Shown: piece after piece, positions 1-8,202 of the stretch
Layout of the letters: each line of letters starts with the position of its first letter
How positions within the stretch are numbered: position 1 is the first letter of the stretch
Assembly (NCBI GenBank): GCA_900768435.1
Contig: CAAGCW010000030.1
Coordinates: 73,324-137,323, forward strand
Source of the DNA: an uncultured Collinsella sp.
GTDB taxonomy: Bacteria > Actinomycetota > Coriobacteriia > Coriobacteriales > Coriobacteriaceae
Direction: 5' to 3'
Length of the DNA stretch: 64,000 nt
Notes under the pieces: model-generated
The model's input: the letters and a program-made list of their open reading frames with translations, nothing else
Database searches by the model: none
Told to the model about the DNA's origin: nothing
Made by a program: the position numbers and the translations under genes

Positions 1-1395
1 GTTGGTGAGCACGTCGTGCACCAGCTCGGCATCGTCTGCGCCGGCGTGGGCGGCGTAGAAATCGAGCACGAAGGCATCGTCCTGAGCGGTGTACTCGGTG
101 CCGTCGGCGCGACGCAGGTGCAGGCCGTCACCATCGCGGGCAACGAGCTCCTGCGTGTAGAAGGCGATGAGCGTAGCGAGGCTCGTGGCCAGGCACTTGG
201 GCAGGTTGCCGATCTGGGCAACGTAGTCCTTGAGCGTGGGCAGGTCGCGGGCGCGCCACTTAGCCGTGGAGTTGAGGCAGATGGAGAGCAGCGCGTGGTC
301 GATAAACGGGTTGTCGAAGCGGTTCTCGACGGCAGCGGCAAAGGCCTTGCAGTCCTCGACATCCAGGTCGGCGGCGAGCGTCGGGATGACCTCGTCGTAG
401 AGCATGGTGTTCATGAAGCCGCGAACGGTCTCGTCGTGCATGCAGTCGCGCACGATATCAAAGCCGGCGACCCAGGAGCCCGGGACGAACGCGGTGTGGG
501 CGCCGTTGAGGATGCGGACCTTGCGCTTCTTGTACGGGGTGACGTCGGGGGTCACAAAGACGCCCGGCAGGCCGGCCTTCACGAAGGGAAGCTTCTCGGC
601 AAGCGACTCGTCGCCCTGGATGCCCCACATCTGGAAGGGCTCGCGCACGGCCAGGAAAGGATCCTCGTAGCCCAGACGCTCGGCAACCGCTGCAGCCTCG
701 GATGCATCGCGGATGCGGCCCGGGACGATGGTGTCGACGAGCGTGGTGCAGACGGTGCAGTCGTTGGCCAACCACTGCGAGAACTCGTCCTCCCAGCCCC
801 AGTCACTCACGTACTGGTTCATGATGCGCAGCAGCTCCTCGCCGTTGTGGTCGATGAGCTCGCAGGCGAGCACGATGACACCCGGCTTGCCGGCAGCCCA
901 GCGGGCGTGAAGGACCTGGACGAGCTTGGCGGGGAAGCTCGCGGGCGGCATGTCGTCGGCCTTGCAGGACGGATCGTAGGCAATGCCGGCCTCGGTGGTA
1001 TTGGAGACGATAATCTCCAGGTCGTCGGAGACAGCGACCTCCATGATGGCGTGGTAGTCCGGCTCGCGGTACGGATTGAGGCAGCGGCTGCAGGCGCTGA
1101 TCACGCGAGACTCGTCAACCGTGTTGCCGTTCTCCTTGCCGCGCACCAGCACGGTGTACAGGTCGTCCTGGGCATTGATGCCGTCGGCAAAGCCAAAGGC
1201 GCCGCTGATGGGCTGCACCATGACGATCTTGCCGTTCCAACCGGTTGCCTCATTGCCCATGTCAAAGAAGCGGTCGACGAAGGCGCGCAGGAAATTGCCC
1301 TCGCCAAACTGCAGAACCTTCTCGGGGGCATCCTTGGGCAGCAGGTAGCCCTTGTAGCCGATCTTCTCGAGCGTATCGTAGCTGATGTTCTCCAT
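1..1395 (-). CDS. uxaB: Tagaturonate reductase (altronate oxidoreductase), 3' end beyond window
   Basis: NAD-dependent reduction of D-tagaturonate to D-altronate in the galacturonate branch of hexuronate catabolism. The visible 465 residues begin MENISYDTLEKIG and carry the N-terminal dinucleotide-binding stretch QFGEGNFLRAF (about residues 29-39). The mannitol-dehydrogenase-family motif RILNGAHTAF lies in the C-terminal half. The family is about 480 aa, so only the last few residues are missing at the left edge. ATG at 1395 follows an AAGGAGAGAC ribosome site. It lies 95 nt downstream of uxaC with a hairpin between them, so it may be read through from the uxaC promoter or separately transcribed. 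Fructuronate reductase is the main alternative in this superfamily; overall resemblance favours UxaB. Confidence 0.88.
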   Translation of the reverse strand, partial: MENISYDTLEKIGYKGYLLPKDAPEKVLQFGEGNFLRAFVDRFFDMGNEATGWNGKIVMVQPISGAFGFADGINAQDDLYTVLVRGKENGNTVDESRVISACSRCLNPYREPDYHAIMEVAVSDDLEIIVSNTTEAGIAYDPSCKADDMPPASFPAKLVQVLHARWAAGKPGVIVLACELIDHNGEELLRIMNQYVSDWGWEDEFSQWLANDCTVCTTLVDTIVPGRIRDASEAAAVAERLGYEDPFLAVREPFQMWGIQGDESLAEKLPFVKAGLPGVFVTPDVTPYKKRKVRILNGAHTAFVPGSWVAGFDIVRDCMHDETVRGFMNTMLYDEVIPTLAADLDVEDCKAFAAAVENRFDNPFIDHALLSICLNSTAKWRARDLPTLKDYVAQIGNLPKCLATSLATLIAFYTQELVARDGDGLHLRRADGTEYTAQDDAFVLDFYAAHAGADDAELVHDVLTN

Positions 1396-1436
1396 CTATG
1401 TCTCTCCTTAGATAGCTGTTAGCGTGCAAGCAAAAC

Positions 1437-1466
1437 GGGGGCGCCGCGTGTGGCTACGGCGCTCCC
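1437..1466 (-). terminator. Hairpin between uxaC and uxaB
   Basis: The ten-base arms GGGGGCGCCG and CGGCGCTCCC pair with one mismatch. On the minus strand the hairpin is followed by GTTTTGC. It lies between the uxaC stop and the uxaB start, so it could be a weak terminator or a processing signal that sets the uxaC to uxaB ratio. Confidence 0.55.
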
Positions 1467-1490
1467 GGAATCGATTGACTGGATGCGGGT

Positions 1491-2918
1491 TTAGGCCTCG
1501 ACGGTATCCAGGTCAAAGCCAAAGTAGCGGACCGCGTTGTTGTAGCTGATGTCGCGCACGATGTCGCCCAGCAGCTCCATGTCGGCCGGATACTTGCCCT
1601 GCTCGACCCACTCGCCGATCACGCTGCACAGCACGCGGCGGAAGTACTCGTGACGCGGGTAGGACAGGAAGGAGCGGGAGTCGGTAAGCATGCCCACAAA
1701 GTTGCCCAGCACGCCCTCGTTGCCCAGGGCCGTGAGCTGCTCGCGCATACCGACCTCGTTGTCGTTGAACCACCAGGCGGAACCGTTCTGGATCTTGCCG
1801 GCGGTCGGAGCCTCCTGGAAGCAGCCCATCACGGTATCGATCATGGTGTTGTCGATGGGGTTCAGGCTGTACAGGATGGTCTTGGGCAGACCGCAGGTCT
1901 CCTGGATGGAGTTAAGGAAATCGGCGAGCTGGTCGGACGGCGTGTAGTTGGAGATGCAGTCGTAGCCGGTATCGGGACCGAGCTTGGCGAACATGGCGCG
2001 GTTGTTGTCGCGCTTGCAGCCAAAGTGCAGCTGCATGGCCCAGCCCAGACGGACATACTCGCCGGCGACAAACTGCATAAAGGCGGTCTTGTACTTAAGG
2101 ACCTCTTCCTCGGTAAGCGGCTCGGCGGCAAGGCCCTTGGCAAAGATGGCCTCGATCTCGTCGGCGGTAGCCGGGACGTACATAACGTAGTCGAGTGCGT
2201 GGTCAGAAGCGCGGCAGCCCAACTCGTGGGCAACGTCGTAGCGCTTGGAGATGGCGGCCTTCATGCCCTCAAAGTCGCCGACCTCGACGCCGGCAACCTC
2301 GGAGAGGTGCTTGCAGTAGTCGGCGAACTCCTGGCCGCGCTCGATGCGCAGGGCGGCATCGGGGCGCATGGCGGGAACGACCTGGACGTCAAAGCTGTCG
2401 TCGGCGGCAATCTTCTTGTGCCACTCAAAACTGTCGGCGGGGTCGTCGGTGGTGCAGATCATGCGGACGTTGGACTGCTTGATCAGGTTGCGGCAGGTAA
2501 AGCTGGCCTCGGCGAGCTTGGCGTTGGCAAGGTCCCAGACCTCCTGGGCAGTCTTGCCGTTGAGGACGCCCTCGTAGCCAAAGTAGCGCTTAAGCTCCAG
2601 GTGGCTCCACTCAAAAACGGGGTTGCCAACGCAACGACCCAGGGTCTCGGCCCACTTTTGGAACTTCTCGCGAGCGGGGGCATCACCGGTAATGAAGCGC
2701 TCGTCGACGCCGTTGGCGCGCATCAGGCGCCACTTGTAGTGGTCGCCGCCCAGCCAAACCTCGGTGATGTTCTCAAAACGCTTGTCCTCCCAGATCTCCT
2801 TGGGAGAAATGTGGCAGTGGTAGTCGACGATGGGCATACCCTCGGCAAAGTTGTGGAACAGCTCCTCACCGGTCTTGGTGCTCAGCAGGAAATCCTGATC
2901 GTCCATAAAGTTTTTCAT
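1491..2918 (-). CDS. uxaC: Uronate (glucuronate/galacturonate) isomerase
   Basis: Isomerises D-glucuronate to D-fructuronate and D-galacturonate to D-tagaturonate, the first step of hexuronate use. The 475-aa length fits UxaC (about 470 aa). Amidohydrolase-fold features include the N-terminal metal motif DYHCHISPKEI (about residues 32-42), WLGGDHYKWRLMRANG, and the C-terminal RHEYFRRVLC. ATG at 2918 has AAAGGGGC seven bases upstream; a TTG three bases earlier is less well spaced. It is the first gene of the uxa unit, and its promoter region carries three LacI-type sites, so induction by a hexuronate intermediate is likely. Its product would feed UxaB downstream. Confidence 0.95.
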   Translation of the reverse strand: MKNFMDDQDFLLSTKTGEELFHNFAEGMPIVDYHCHISPKEIWEDKRFENITEVWLGGDHYKWRLMRANGVDERFITGDAPAREKFQKWAETLGRCVGNPVFEWSHLELKRYFGYEGVLNGKTAQEVWDLANAKLAEASFTCRNLIKQSNVRMICTTDDPADSFEWHKKIAADDSFDVQVVPAMRPDAALRIERGQEFADYCKHLSEVAGVEVGDFEGMKAAISKRYDVAHELGCRASDHALDYVMYVPATADEIEAIFAKGLAAEPLTEEEVLKYKTAFMQFVAGEYVRLGWAMQLHFGCKRDNNRAMFAKLGPDTGYDCISNYTPSDQLADFLNSIQETCGLPKTILYSLNPIDNTMIDTVMGCFQEAPTAGKIQNGSAWWFNDNEVGMREQLTALGNEGVLGNFVGMLTDSRSFLSYPRHEYFRRVLCSVIGEWVEQGKYPADMELLGDIVRDISYNNAVRYFGFDLDTVEA

Positions 2919-2969
2919 CAAACAGCCCCTTTGTTGGCAAAGCGGCGCACCACGCGCACGCTATCCTTT

Positions 2970-3046
2970 AGGTGAACGTTCCCCATAGTAGTCCATTAGG
3001 ACGTAAAAGGTGAACGTTCACCTAACCACCACGGGGTGAACGGTCG
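2970..3046. promoter_or_regulatory. LacI-type operator cluster for the uxa genes
   Basis: A perfect 16-bp palindrome AGGTGAACGTTCACCT lies at 3008-3023. Partial copies are GGTGAACGTTCCCC at 2971-2984 and GGTGAACGGTCGG at 3034-3046. All share the central CG typical of LacI-family operators. The first two flank a possible minus-strand -10 (TACTAT, about 2986-2991) for uxaC, with centres 38 bp apart. The LacI gene just upstream (3087-4166) is the likely binder. Confidence 0.75.
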
Positions 3047-3086
3047 GTTTTTGCCGTTTAACGGTTGTTGGAGCCGTGACGAGCGG

Positions 3087-4166
3087 CTAAATTCCCGCGA
3101 GTTCGCAGTAGCGATCGACGTTGCTGGCAAACACCATCTCGACAGAGCCCTTCTGCACGGGCTCCGCCGGGGTCTTTCCCCACAGCAGGTAATCGCCCAG
3201 CGTCTTGGCGCCGCGATATGCCAGGTTCGCCGGGTCCTTATAGACAAGATTGGTAAAGATGCCGCGGCGCAGGGCCAAGACGCTTTCGGGAAACAGGTCG
3301 TTGCCAATCACCATGACCTGGCCGGCCTTGCCACTCGAGACGAGTGCGTCGGCAACCACCTCGGAACCGACGGCAAAAACACTGCAGATGAGCTCAGGGG
3401 CGTCCGGTGAACTCAAGCGCTTCTCAAGTTCGCACTCGAGTTGTTTAACTTGCGTATGGGCGCCGGCAAGGTCCTCAACTTGCCAGGGAATATCGTGTTC
3501 GCGCAGGTAATTATGGAAGGCGCGAGCAGTTAGATAGTGCGAATCGGTATACGGATCGCCCGTCAAGAGGAGCACGCGGGCATCGGCCCCAGAAGTATGG
3601 ACCAGGTTTGACGCCTGCTCGGCCATAAGGCTGCCTGCCGTCGAATAGTCGGCCAAGCTCGCACCCAAACGGTTCAGATGCGGACGGTCGCCGTCGACGA
3701 GCTCAATCGCCACACCTGCCTCGGCAATCTGCCCCAAAAGCTCAGTTGCGCGCTCGTCGCGCGGCGCATAGGCAAGCAAGCCATCGATCTTCTCGCCCAC
3801 CTGCAGTCGCTCGTCGATTTGCTCGAGCTCATCGACATAGCCGCCCACGCCCAATTCGATACGCTCAACCGTAATGCCCTGGTCGATGACCTCTTGCTCA
3901 AAGCGATTGCAGCCTTCCCACAGGTAACGGAAAAAGTACGCTCCCTCGCGCGTTGCGCGGGGCAGGCAAAACACCAGGTTGATATCCTTGCGGCGCAAGC
4001 TCGAGGCGCTCGTATTGCGATGGTAGCCCATGGCCTCGGCCTTGGCATTCACCTTGGCGCGCACGGATTCGCTCACGCCGGCCTTACCCGTCAGGGCCTT
4101 GTGCACGGTGTTGATGGAAACGCCAAGCTCGGCGGCTATGTCCTTCATGGTTACGCGAGCGCTCAT
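3087..4166 (-). CDS. LacI-family transcriptional regulator (probable uxa repressor)
   Basis: 359-aa DNA-binding regulator. Residues 7-55 form the LacI helix-turn-helix (VTMKDIAAELGVSINTVHKALTG). A periplasmic-binding-protein-like sensor domain follows, with segments such as DGLLAYAPRDERATELL and VMVIGNDLFPESVLALRRGIF. ATG at 4166 follows GGAGTAACCCC. It is immediately upstream of uxaC on the same strand, and the operator cluster lies in the gap. The effector is unknown; a uronate or tagaturonate/fructuronate is inferred from context only. Confidence 0.88.
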   Translation of the reverse strand: MSARVTMKDIAAELGVSINTVHKALTGKAGVSESVRAKVNAKAEAMGYHRNTSASSLRRKDINLVFCLPRATREGAYFFRYLWEGCNRFEQEVIDQGITVERIELGVGGYVDELEQIDERLQVGEKIDGLLAYAPRDERATELLGQIAEAGVAIELVDGDRPHLNRLGASLADYSTAGSLMAEQASNLVHTSGADARVLLLTGDPYTDSHYLTARAFHNYLREHDIPWQVEDLAGAHTQVKQLECELEKRLSSPDAPELICSVFAVGSEVVADALVSSGKAGQVMVIGNDLFPESVLALRRGIFTNLVYKDPANLAYRGAKTLGDYLLWGKTPAEPVQKGSVEMVFASNVDRYCELAGI

Positions 4167-4263
4167 GGGGTTACTCCGTTATAGATGGGTTACGAATTAT
4201 CAGTACGGGTAACGATACCCCAAAATGACGCCTCGATTCGCCGCGCTCGCCCCCAAATGTGCA

Positions 4264-4297
4264 AAGCGCCCCGCGAACGGATGCTCGCGGGGCGCTT
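4264..4297 (-). terminator. Terminator-like hairpin after the Cys-rich peptide gene
   Basis: Perfect 13-bp stem AAGCGCCCCGCGA / TCGCGGGGCGCTT with an 8-base loop. It starts 14 nt after the stop codon of the 4311-4511 gene. The downstream T-tract on the minus strand is poor (TTTGCACATTT). Confidence 0.65.
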
Positions 4298-4310
4298 GGA
4301 TGCCTGGGGC

Positions 4311-4511
4311 CTATTTGATACCGCGGCCCAAGTCTTCGGTGATCTTGTCCACGCCCTTCAGTGCGGCGCAGGTCTTTTTGTTGGAGCAATGTCCCGTGCA
4401 AACGCCACCCTGGGCGCAGTCGGCGCAGGTGCCCTTGCGGTAGATGCGCACGCACACGGCGACAAACGCAATGCCGATAAGAGCCAGTACAACAATATCA
4501 ATAGGTGCCAT
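4311..4511 (-). CDS. FeoB-associated Cys-rich membrane peptide
   Basis: 66-aa peptide. One N-terminal membrane segment (about residues 5-22, IVVLALIGIAFVAVCVRIY) is followed by a cytoplasmic Cys-rich tail with CADCAQGGVCTGHC and KKTC. This layout matches the small FeoB-associated Cys-rich proteins found next to feoB in Firmicutes and Actinobacteria, thought to aid Fe2+ uptake, possibly like FeoC. ATG at 4511 has a strong GAGGAGG site. It is downstream of feoB, but the feoB terminator at 4656-4684 and a 200-bp gap suggest partial or separate transcription. Confidence 0.85.
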   Translation of the reverse strand: MAPIDIVVLALIGIAFVAVCVRIYRKGTCADCAQGGVCTGHCSNKKTCAALKGVDKITEDLGRGIK

Positions 4512-4558
4512 AGCAAGCCTCCTCTAGTTAACCTGCACTTACTTTACCCCATCTTCCG

Positions 4559-4607
4559 CCTGCCAAAAAGGGACAGGTTTATTTTGGCAGGTTTTATCTG
4601 CGGAAAC
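4559..4607. repeat. Dispersed intergenic repeat, copy 1
   Basis: CCTGCCAAAA ... TTTTGGCAGG is an inverted repeat around AGGGACAGGTTTA, followed by GTTTTATCTG. Near-identical copies lie at 55157-55205 and, inverted, at 55267-55316. This is a non-coding, palindromic repeat family. Confidence 0.75.
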
Positions 4608-4655
4608 GCCACACTTCAACCATTGGCGCAAAGCAACCGGTCCCCCTACAGCAAA

Positions 4656-4684
4656 AGCCCGGGAGTCACTGGGACACCCGGGCT
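4656..4684 (-). terminator. feoB terminator
   Basis: Stem AGCCCGGG / CCCGGGCT with a 13-base loop. On the minus strand it is followed by TTTTGCTG, 30 nt after the feoB stop. Confidence 0.7.
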
Positions 4685-4713
4685 CTCGAAAAGGGGCTAA
4701 ACCTTATTCGGAC

Positions 4714-7041
4714 TTAAGCGGAAACTGCAGCAGAAGCGGTGTTGGTCTCGTCCTCGTCGGTCCAAGCGTGCTTGGGCATGGGACGGAAGATCTGGAAGAG
4801 CATCGCAACCAGCAGCACGATGGCCACAACCGTCCAGATACCAAACTGCCCAAGGACAAGCAGGTTATAGAACTGGTTGATGAACAGGCCGATGACCCAA
4901 GCGAAAGCGCACTCGTAGCCGATGGCAATAGCGGTCCACTTGCCGGAGTCCATCTGGTTGCGGATGGTGCCAATGGCGGCAAAGCACGGAGCGCACAGCA
5001 GGTTGAACGCGCCAAAGGCAACGCAAGCGCCCATGGTGGGGAACATGCCGGCAAACGCGGTCCACAGGCTCGGGTCGGTCTCGCCCGCGTCGGCGACGGA
5101 CAGCAGCGATCCGGCGGTGGCGACGACGTTCTCCTTAGCGACAAGGCCAGAGACAGTCAGTGCGGTGGCCTGCCAGGTGCTAAAGCCGAGCGGGGCGAAG
5201 ATCCAAGCGACCAGGTTGCCGAGCATGGCAAGCACGGAGTAGTCCATGAACTCCTCGGGGATGCCGTCCATCGCAGGCAGGAAGCCAAAGGAGCCGTTGT
5301 AGCTACCAAAGTTGGAGAGGAACCAAACCACGACGGTGGACGCGAAGATGACCGTGCCGGCCTTCTTGATAAAGGCCCAGCAGCGCTCCCACACGTGCAG
5401 CGCCCAAGAGCGGATCGCCGGGAAGTGGTAGGCAGGAAGCTCCATAACGAACGGCGTCGGGCGGCCGGCGAAGAGCTTCGTCTTCTTGAGCATGAGGCCC
5501 GAGGCGATGACGGCAAAGACGCCCAGGAAGTAGAAAAGCGGGCTGATCCACGCGGCGGTGGTAGAAGAATCGCCGATGATGGAACCCATGAGCAGGGCGA
5601 TGATCGGCAGCTTGGCGCCACAGGGAATAAACGTGGTGGTCATGACCGTCATGCGGCGGTCCTTCTCGTTCTCGATGGTCTTGGTGGCCATGACGCCGGG
5701 GACGCCGCAGCCTGAGGACACGAGCATGGGGATGAACGACTTACCGGACAGGCCAAAGCGGCGGAACACGCGGTCCATGATAAAGGCGACGCGGGCCATG
5801 TAGCCGCAGTCCTCCAGGAAGGACAGCATCACGAACAGCAGGAACATCTGCGGCACAAAGCCGAAGATGGCGCCCAGGCCGCCAACGATACCGTCGCAGA
5901 CCAGCGAATCGACCAGGCCACCGTCCTCGGTGCCACCCGCCACGAGGGCGTCGTGCACCATGGTGGTGATACCCGGGACATACGGGCCATACTCCGCCGG
6001 GTCAACCGAATCGGCGGCGTCACCCGCAGCCTCGACAGCTGCGTCATAGGCGTCGCGGCCCTGGCCGAGCACATACCAACCGTCGGTACCAAAGAGCTGG
6101 TCGTTGGTGAAGTCGGTCACCGTTCCGCCCAAGGTGGAGACGGCTATGTAGTACACGCAGAACATGATGACGACAAAGATCGGCAGGCCCAGGATACGGT
6201 TGGTAACCACGCGGTCGATCTTCTCGGAGGTGCTCATCTTGGCCGGGGCCTTGGTGAGGCACTCGTCGATGATGTGAGCGATCACGCCGTAGCGCTCACC
6301 GGTGATGATGGACTCGGCATCGTCGTCGCAGTCCTGCTCGCACTGGGCGACCAGCTCCTCCACGCGAGCGGCCTTCTCTTTGGTGAGGTTGATGAGCTTG
6401 CAGGCGTCCGCGTCGCGCTCAAACAGTTTGACCGCGTAGTAGCGACGCTTGTTGGCGGGAACGCTCGCCGGCAGGTTGTTCTCGATGTGGTCCAGAACGT
6501 CCTCGATGGAGGAATCGAACTTGTGCTCCGGCACCTGGCCCTTAGAAGCAGCGGACTTCTTGACCTGCTCGAAGAGCTCCTTGATGCCCTTGTTCTTAAG
6601 AGCCGAGATCATCATGACCGGACAACCGAGCTTCTTGGAGAGCTTGTCTGTGTCGATCTTATCGCCGTTCTTCTCGACCAGGTCGGCCATGTTGAGGGCA
6701 ACGACCACGGGCAGGCCGGTCTCGATAACCTGAAGCGCCAGGTACAGGTTGCGCTCGAGGTTGGTGGCGTCGACCACCTGGACGACAACATCGGGCTCGC
6801 CGCTCATGAGGTAATCGCGCGAGCATTGCTCCTCGGGGCTGTAGGGGGAAAGCGAGTAGATGCCAGGGAGGTCCGTGATGGTAACGTTCTTGTCGCTTAG
6901 GAGCTTGGCTTCCTTTTTCTCAACCGTGACGCCGGGCCAGTTGCCAACGTAGCCGTTGGCGCCGGTGATCAGGTTGAAAAGCGTGGTCTTGCCGCAGTTG
7001 GGGTTACCCGCCAGCGCGACATGGATCTGAGAATCCGCCAT
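4714..7041 (-). CDS. feoB: Ferrous iron transporter FeoB
   Basis: 775-aa inner-membrane Fe2+ transporter with an N-terminal GTPase. Visible motifs are G1 GNPNCGKTT (residues 12-20), G2/switch region NWPGVTVEK, G3 DLPGIY (about 58-63) and G4 NMADL. A helical linker (about 165-270) leads to the polytopic channel domain, which has two gate repeats with conserved Cys (SSGCGVPGVMATKT; FNLLCAPCFAAIG). A long extracytoplasmic loop (about 300-385) is present. ATG at 7041 follows AAGGATTGA. It lies downstream of two feoA genes. A separate dyad at 7117-7136 suggests an additional iron-responsive control point just upstream of feoB. Confidence 0.97.
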   Translation of the reverse strand: MADSQIHVALAGNPNCGKTTLFNLITGANGYVGNWPGVTVEKKEAKLLSDKNVTITDLPGIYSLSPYSPEEQCSRDYLMSGEPDVVVQVVDATNLERNLYLALQVIETGLPVVVALNMADLVEKNGDKIDTDKLSKKLGCPVMMISALKNKGIKELFEQVKKSAASKGQVPEHKFDSSIEDVLDHIENNLPASVPANKRRYYAVKLFERDADACKLINLTKEKAARVEELVAQCEQDCDDDAESIITGERYGVIAHIIDECLTKAPAKMSTSEKIDRVVTNRILGLPIFVVIMFCVYYIAVSTLGGTVTDFTNDQLFGTDGWYVLGQGRDAYDAAVEAAGDAADSVDPAEYGPYVPGITTMVHDALVAGGTEDGGLVDSLVCDGIVGGLGAIFGFVPQMFLLFVMLSFLEDCGYMARVAFIMDRVFRRFGLSGKSFIPMLVSSGCGVPGVMATKTIENEKDRRMTVMTTTFIPCGAKLPIIALLMGSIIGDSSTTAAWISPLFYFLGVFAVIASGLMLKKTKLFAGRPTPFVMELPAYHFPAIRSWALHVWERCWAFIKKAGTVIFASTVVVWFLSNFGSYNGSFGFLPAMDGIPEEFMDYSVLAMLGNLVAWIFAPLGFSTWQATALTVSGLVAKENVVATAGSLLSVADAGETDPSLWTAFAGMFPTMGACVAFGAFNLLCAPCFAAIGTIRNQMDSGKWTAIAIGYECAFAWVIGLFINQFYNLLVLGQFGIWTVVAIVLLVAMLFQIFRPMPKHAWTDEDETNTASAAVSA

Positions 7042-7116
7042 TCAATCCTTCTTCCTTGTGTGCCCGCGCTGCTTTCTCTGCGCGGGCTGGATAATGTGCT
7101 TCAAAGTTACTGCATT

Positions 7117-7136
7117 AAGTTAGAATTACCTAACTT
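7117..7136. promoter_or_regulatory. Candidate metalloregulator box upstream of feoB
   Basis: Perfect dyad AAGTTAG-AATTAC-CTAACTT in the feoA-feoB gap, about 76 bp before the feoB start. The TTAG...CTAA half-sites resemble DtxR/IdeR/MntR-type operators. A further half-site AAAGTTA lies at 7103-7109. Confidence 0.5.
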
Positions 7137-7164
7137 TACCTGCAGAAATACACGCCGCGAGCCC

Positions 7165-7386
7165 TTACTGGACCTCGACGACGGCCGCCTCCTCCTTGCG
7201 GATGGAAAGCTCGTAGCCGCGCACGTTGATCTCGACCGGATCACCGAGCGGTGCAACCTTCACGACCTTGAACGAAGTGCCCTTGATGAGCCCCAGGTCC
7301 ATAAGGTGGCGGCGAAGCGCACCCTCACCGTGAAGCTTGACGATGGTAGAGCTCTCGCCCACCTTAACGTCACCCAACGTCTTCAT
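7165..7386 (-). CDS. feoA: FeoA family protein (second copy)
   Basis: 73-aa SH3-like FeoA domain beginning MKTLGDVKVGESSTIVKLHG. The hallmark RRHLMDLGLIKGTSFKVVK lies mid-protein, followed by PVEINVRGYELSIRKEEA. FeoA is a cytoplasmic partner of FeoB. It follows the other FeoA gene by 39 nt and precedes feoB by 123 nt. ATG at 7386 is preceded by GGGGGACAAGAGG. Confidence 0.93.
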   Translation of the reverse strand: MKTLGDVKVGESSTIVKLHGEGALRRHLMDLGLIKGTSFKVVKVAPLGDPVEINVRGYELSIRKEEAAVVEVQ

Positions 7387-7425
7387 CCTCTTGTCCCCCT
7401 TTCGGTTTTTATGAAATGCTGCTGA

Positions 7426-7668
7426 CTAACCGACGGTCATGATGTGCATGGCAACCCTGGAATCGATGCCAAAGCGTGCGCCCAGCACCGTGACGATGAT
7501 ATTGGCACCACTCGAGCTCACCACGTGGATTTCGTTGCCCTCGACAAAGCCGAGGTCCTTGAGGTGGTGTTTCATGTCCTCATTGCCCTTTACACGAGAC
7601 ACGCGCACGGTTTCGCCCGCTTTTACCATCGAAAGCGGCATGGCCGGCATCTGCGGTCCGCAAGACAT
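7426..7668 (-). CDS. feoA: FeoA family protein (first copy)
   Basis: 80-aa FeoA-domain protein, MSCGPQMPAMPLSMVKAGET, with the core KHHLKDLGFVEGNEIHVVS and a C-terminal strand ARFGIDSRVAMHIM. It is distinct from the second copy, so FeoB here has two different FeoA partners, an arrangement seen in several Gram-positive feo operons. ATG at 7668 follows AGGAGCAACTC. It is the first gene of the feo unit, and the 7710-7765 dyad sits over its promoter. Confidence 0.93.
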   Translation of the reverse strand: MSCGPQMPAMPLSMVKAGETVRVSRVKGNEDMKHHLKDLGFVEGNEIHVVSSSGANIIVTVLGARFGIDSRVAMHIMTVG

Positions 7669-7709
7669 GAGTTGCTCCTAACGTCAGTTCGTCCTCAACA
7701 TCGACGCGT

Positions 7710-7765
7710 AAAAAGTTAACCACGTCTATGTTCGCTATAGTAAACTAGCACGTGGTTAACTTTTT
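7710..7765. promoter_or_regulatory. 16-bp inverted repeat flanking the feo promoter
   Basis: Arms AAAAAGTTAACCACGT (7710-7725) and ACGTGGTTAACTTTTT (7750-7765) are perfect inverse complements separated by 24 bp. On the minus strand the spacer contains TTTACTATAGCG, a plausible -10. Each arm has an internal GTTAAC palindrome, so two dimers could bind around the promoter. An iron-dependent repressor of the DtxR or Fur type is likely from gene context; the family cannot be assigned from sequence alone. Confidence 0.65.
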
Positions 7766-7816
7766 GGAAAGGGTCCCCATTCAGATTTCGAAAAAGTTTC
7801 CTATACGAAACAAAAA

Positions 7817-7847
7817 GGCGCGGCAAAGGACCATCCTTTACCGCGCC
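7817..7847 (-). terminator. Terminator after the HPr-like gene
   Basis: Stem GGCGCGGCAAAGGA / TCCTTTACCGCGCC with one mismatch and a 3-base loop. TTTTTGTTT follows on the minus strand, about 10 nt after the HPr stop. Confidence 0.9.
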
Positions 7848-7856
7848 CTATCATGC

Positions 7857-8105
7857 TTAGAGCGAGAGATTTCTGATCGATGTGACGCAGGAGGCCTCAT
7901 CCACGCCCGAAACGCGGAACACGACGTCTTCGCCACATTCGCCGCAAAGTGCCATGAGCCCTATAACGTCGCGACCGTCGGTATGGCGGTCACCGATGCT
8001 GACTGACACGTCGCTACGATGCCTGGCGATAATGTCATAGAGCAACGCAACCGGGCGGGCATGCAATCCCAACGGATCTTTAATCGTCTTTGTAAACTCG
8101 ACCAT
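7857..8105 (-). CDS. HPr-like phosphocarrier with Asp46
   Basis: 82-aa protein of the PTS HPr fold. The active-site motif GLHARPVALLY places the phosphorylatable His at residue 15. At the place where Gram-positive HPr has the regulatory Ser46 (LKSIMGVMSLG in B. subtilis), this protein has GRDVIGLMALCG, with Asp at residue 46. The His15 carrier function could therefore remain, while HPr kinase could not phosphorylate this site; Asp may mimic the phosphorylated state. ATG at 8105 has GGAGGGGAC upstream and gives the normal HPr length. The gene stands alone with its own terminator. It may be a specialised paralogue rather than the main PTS HPr. Confidence 0.85.
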   Translation of the reverse strand: MVEFTKTIKDPLGLHARPVALLYDIIARHRSDVSVSIGDRHTDGRDVIGLMALCGECGEDVVFRVSGVDEASCVTSIRNLSL

Positions 8106-8202
8106 GTCCCCTCCCACGACATCGCACATTCGGCCGGCAAACCCAGCCACGTGGTAGCTATTGTAGCGTTAGATGCCTGCCGAGGGCCCCTCCGGATACC
8201 CC

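Noticed and set aside
16..1422. Long plus-strand ORF opposite uxaB
   Set aside because: It mirrors the real minus-strand gene; GC-rich codon bias opens the antisense frame. The translation has no family features and no ribosome site.
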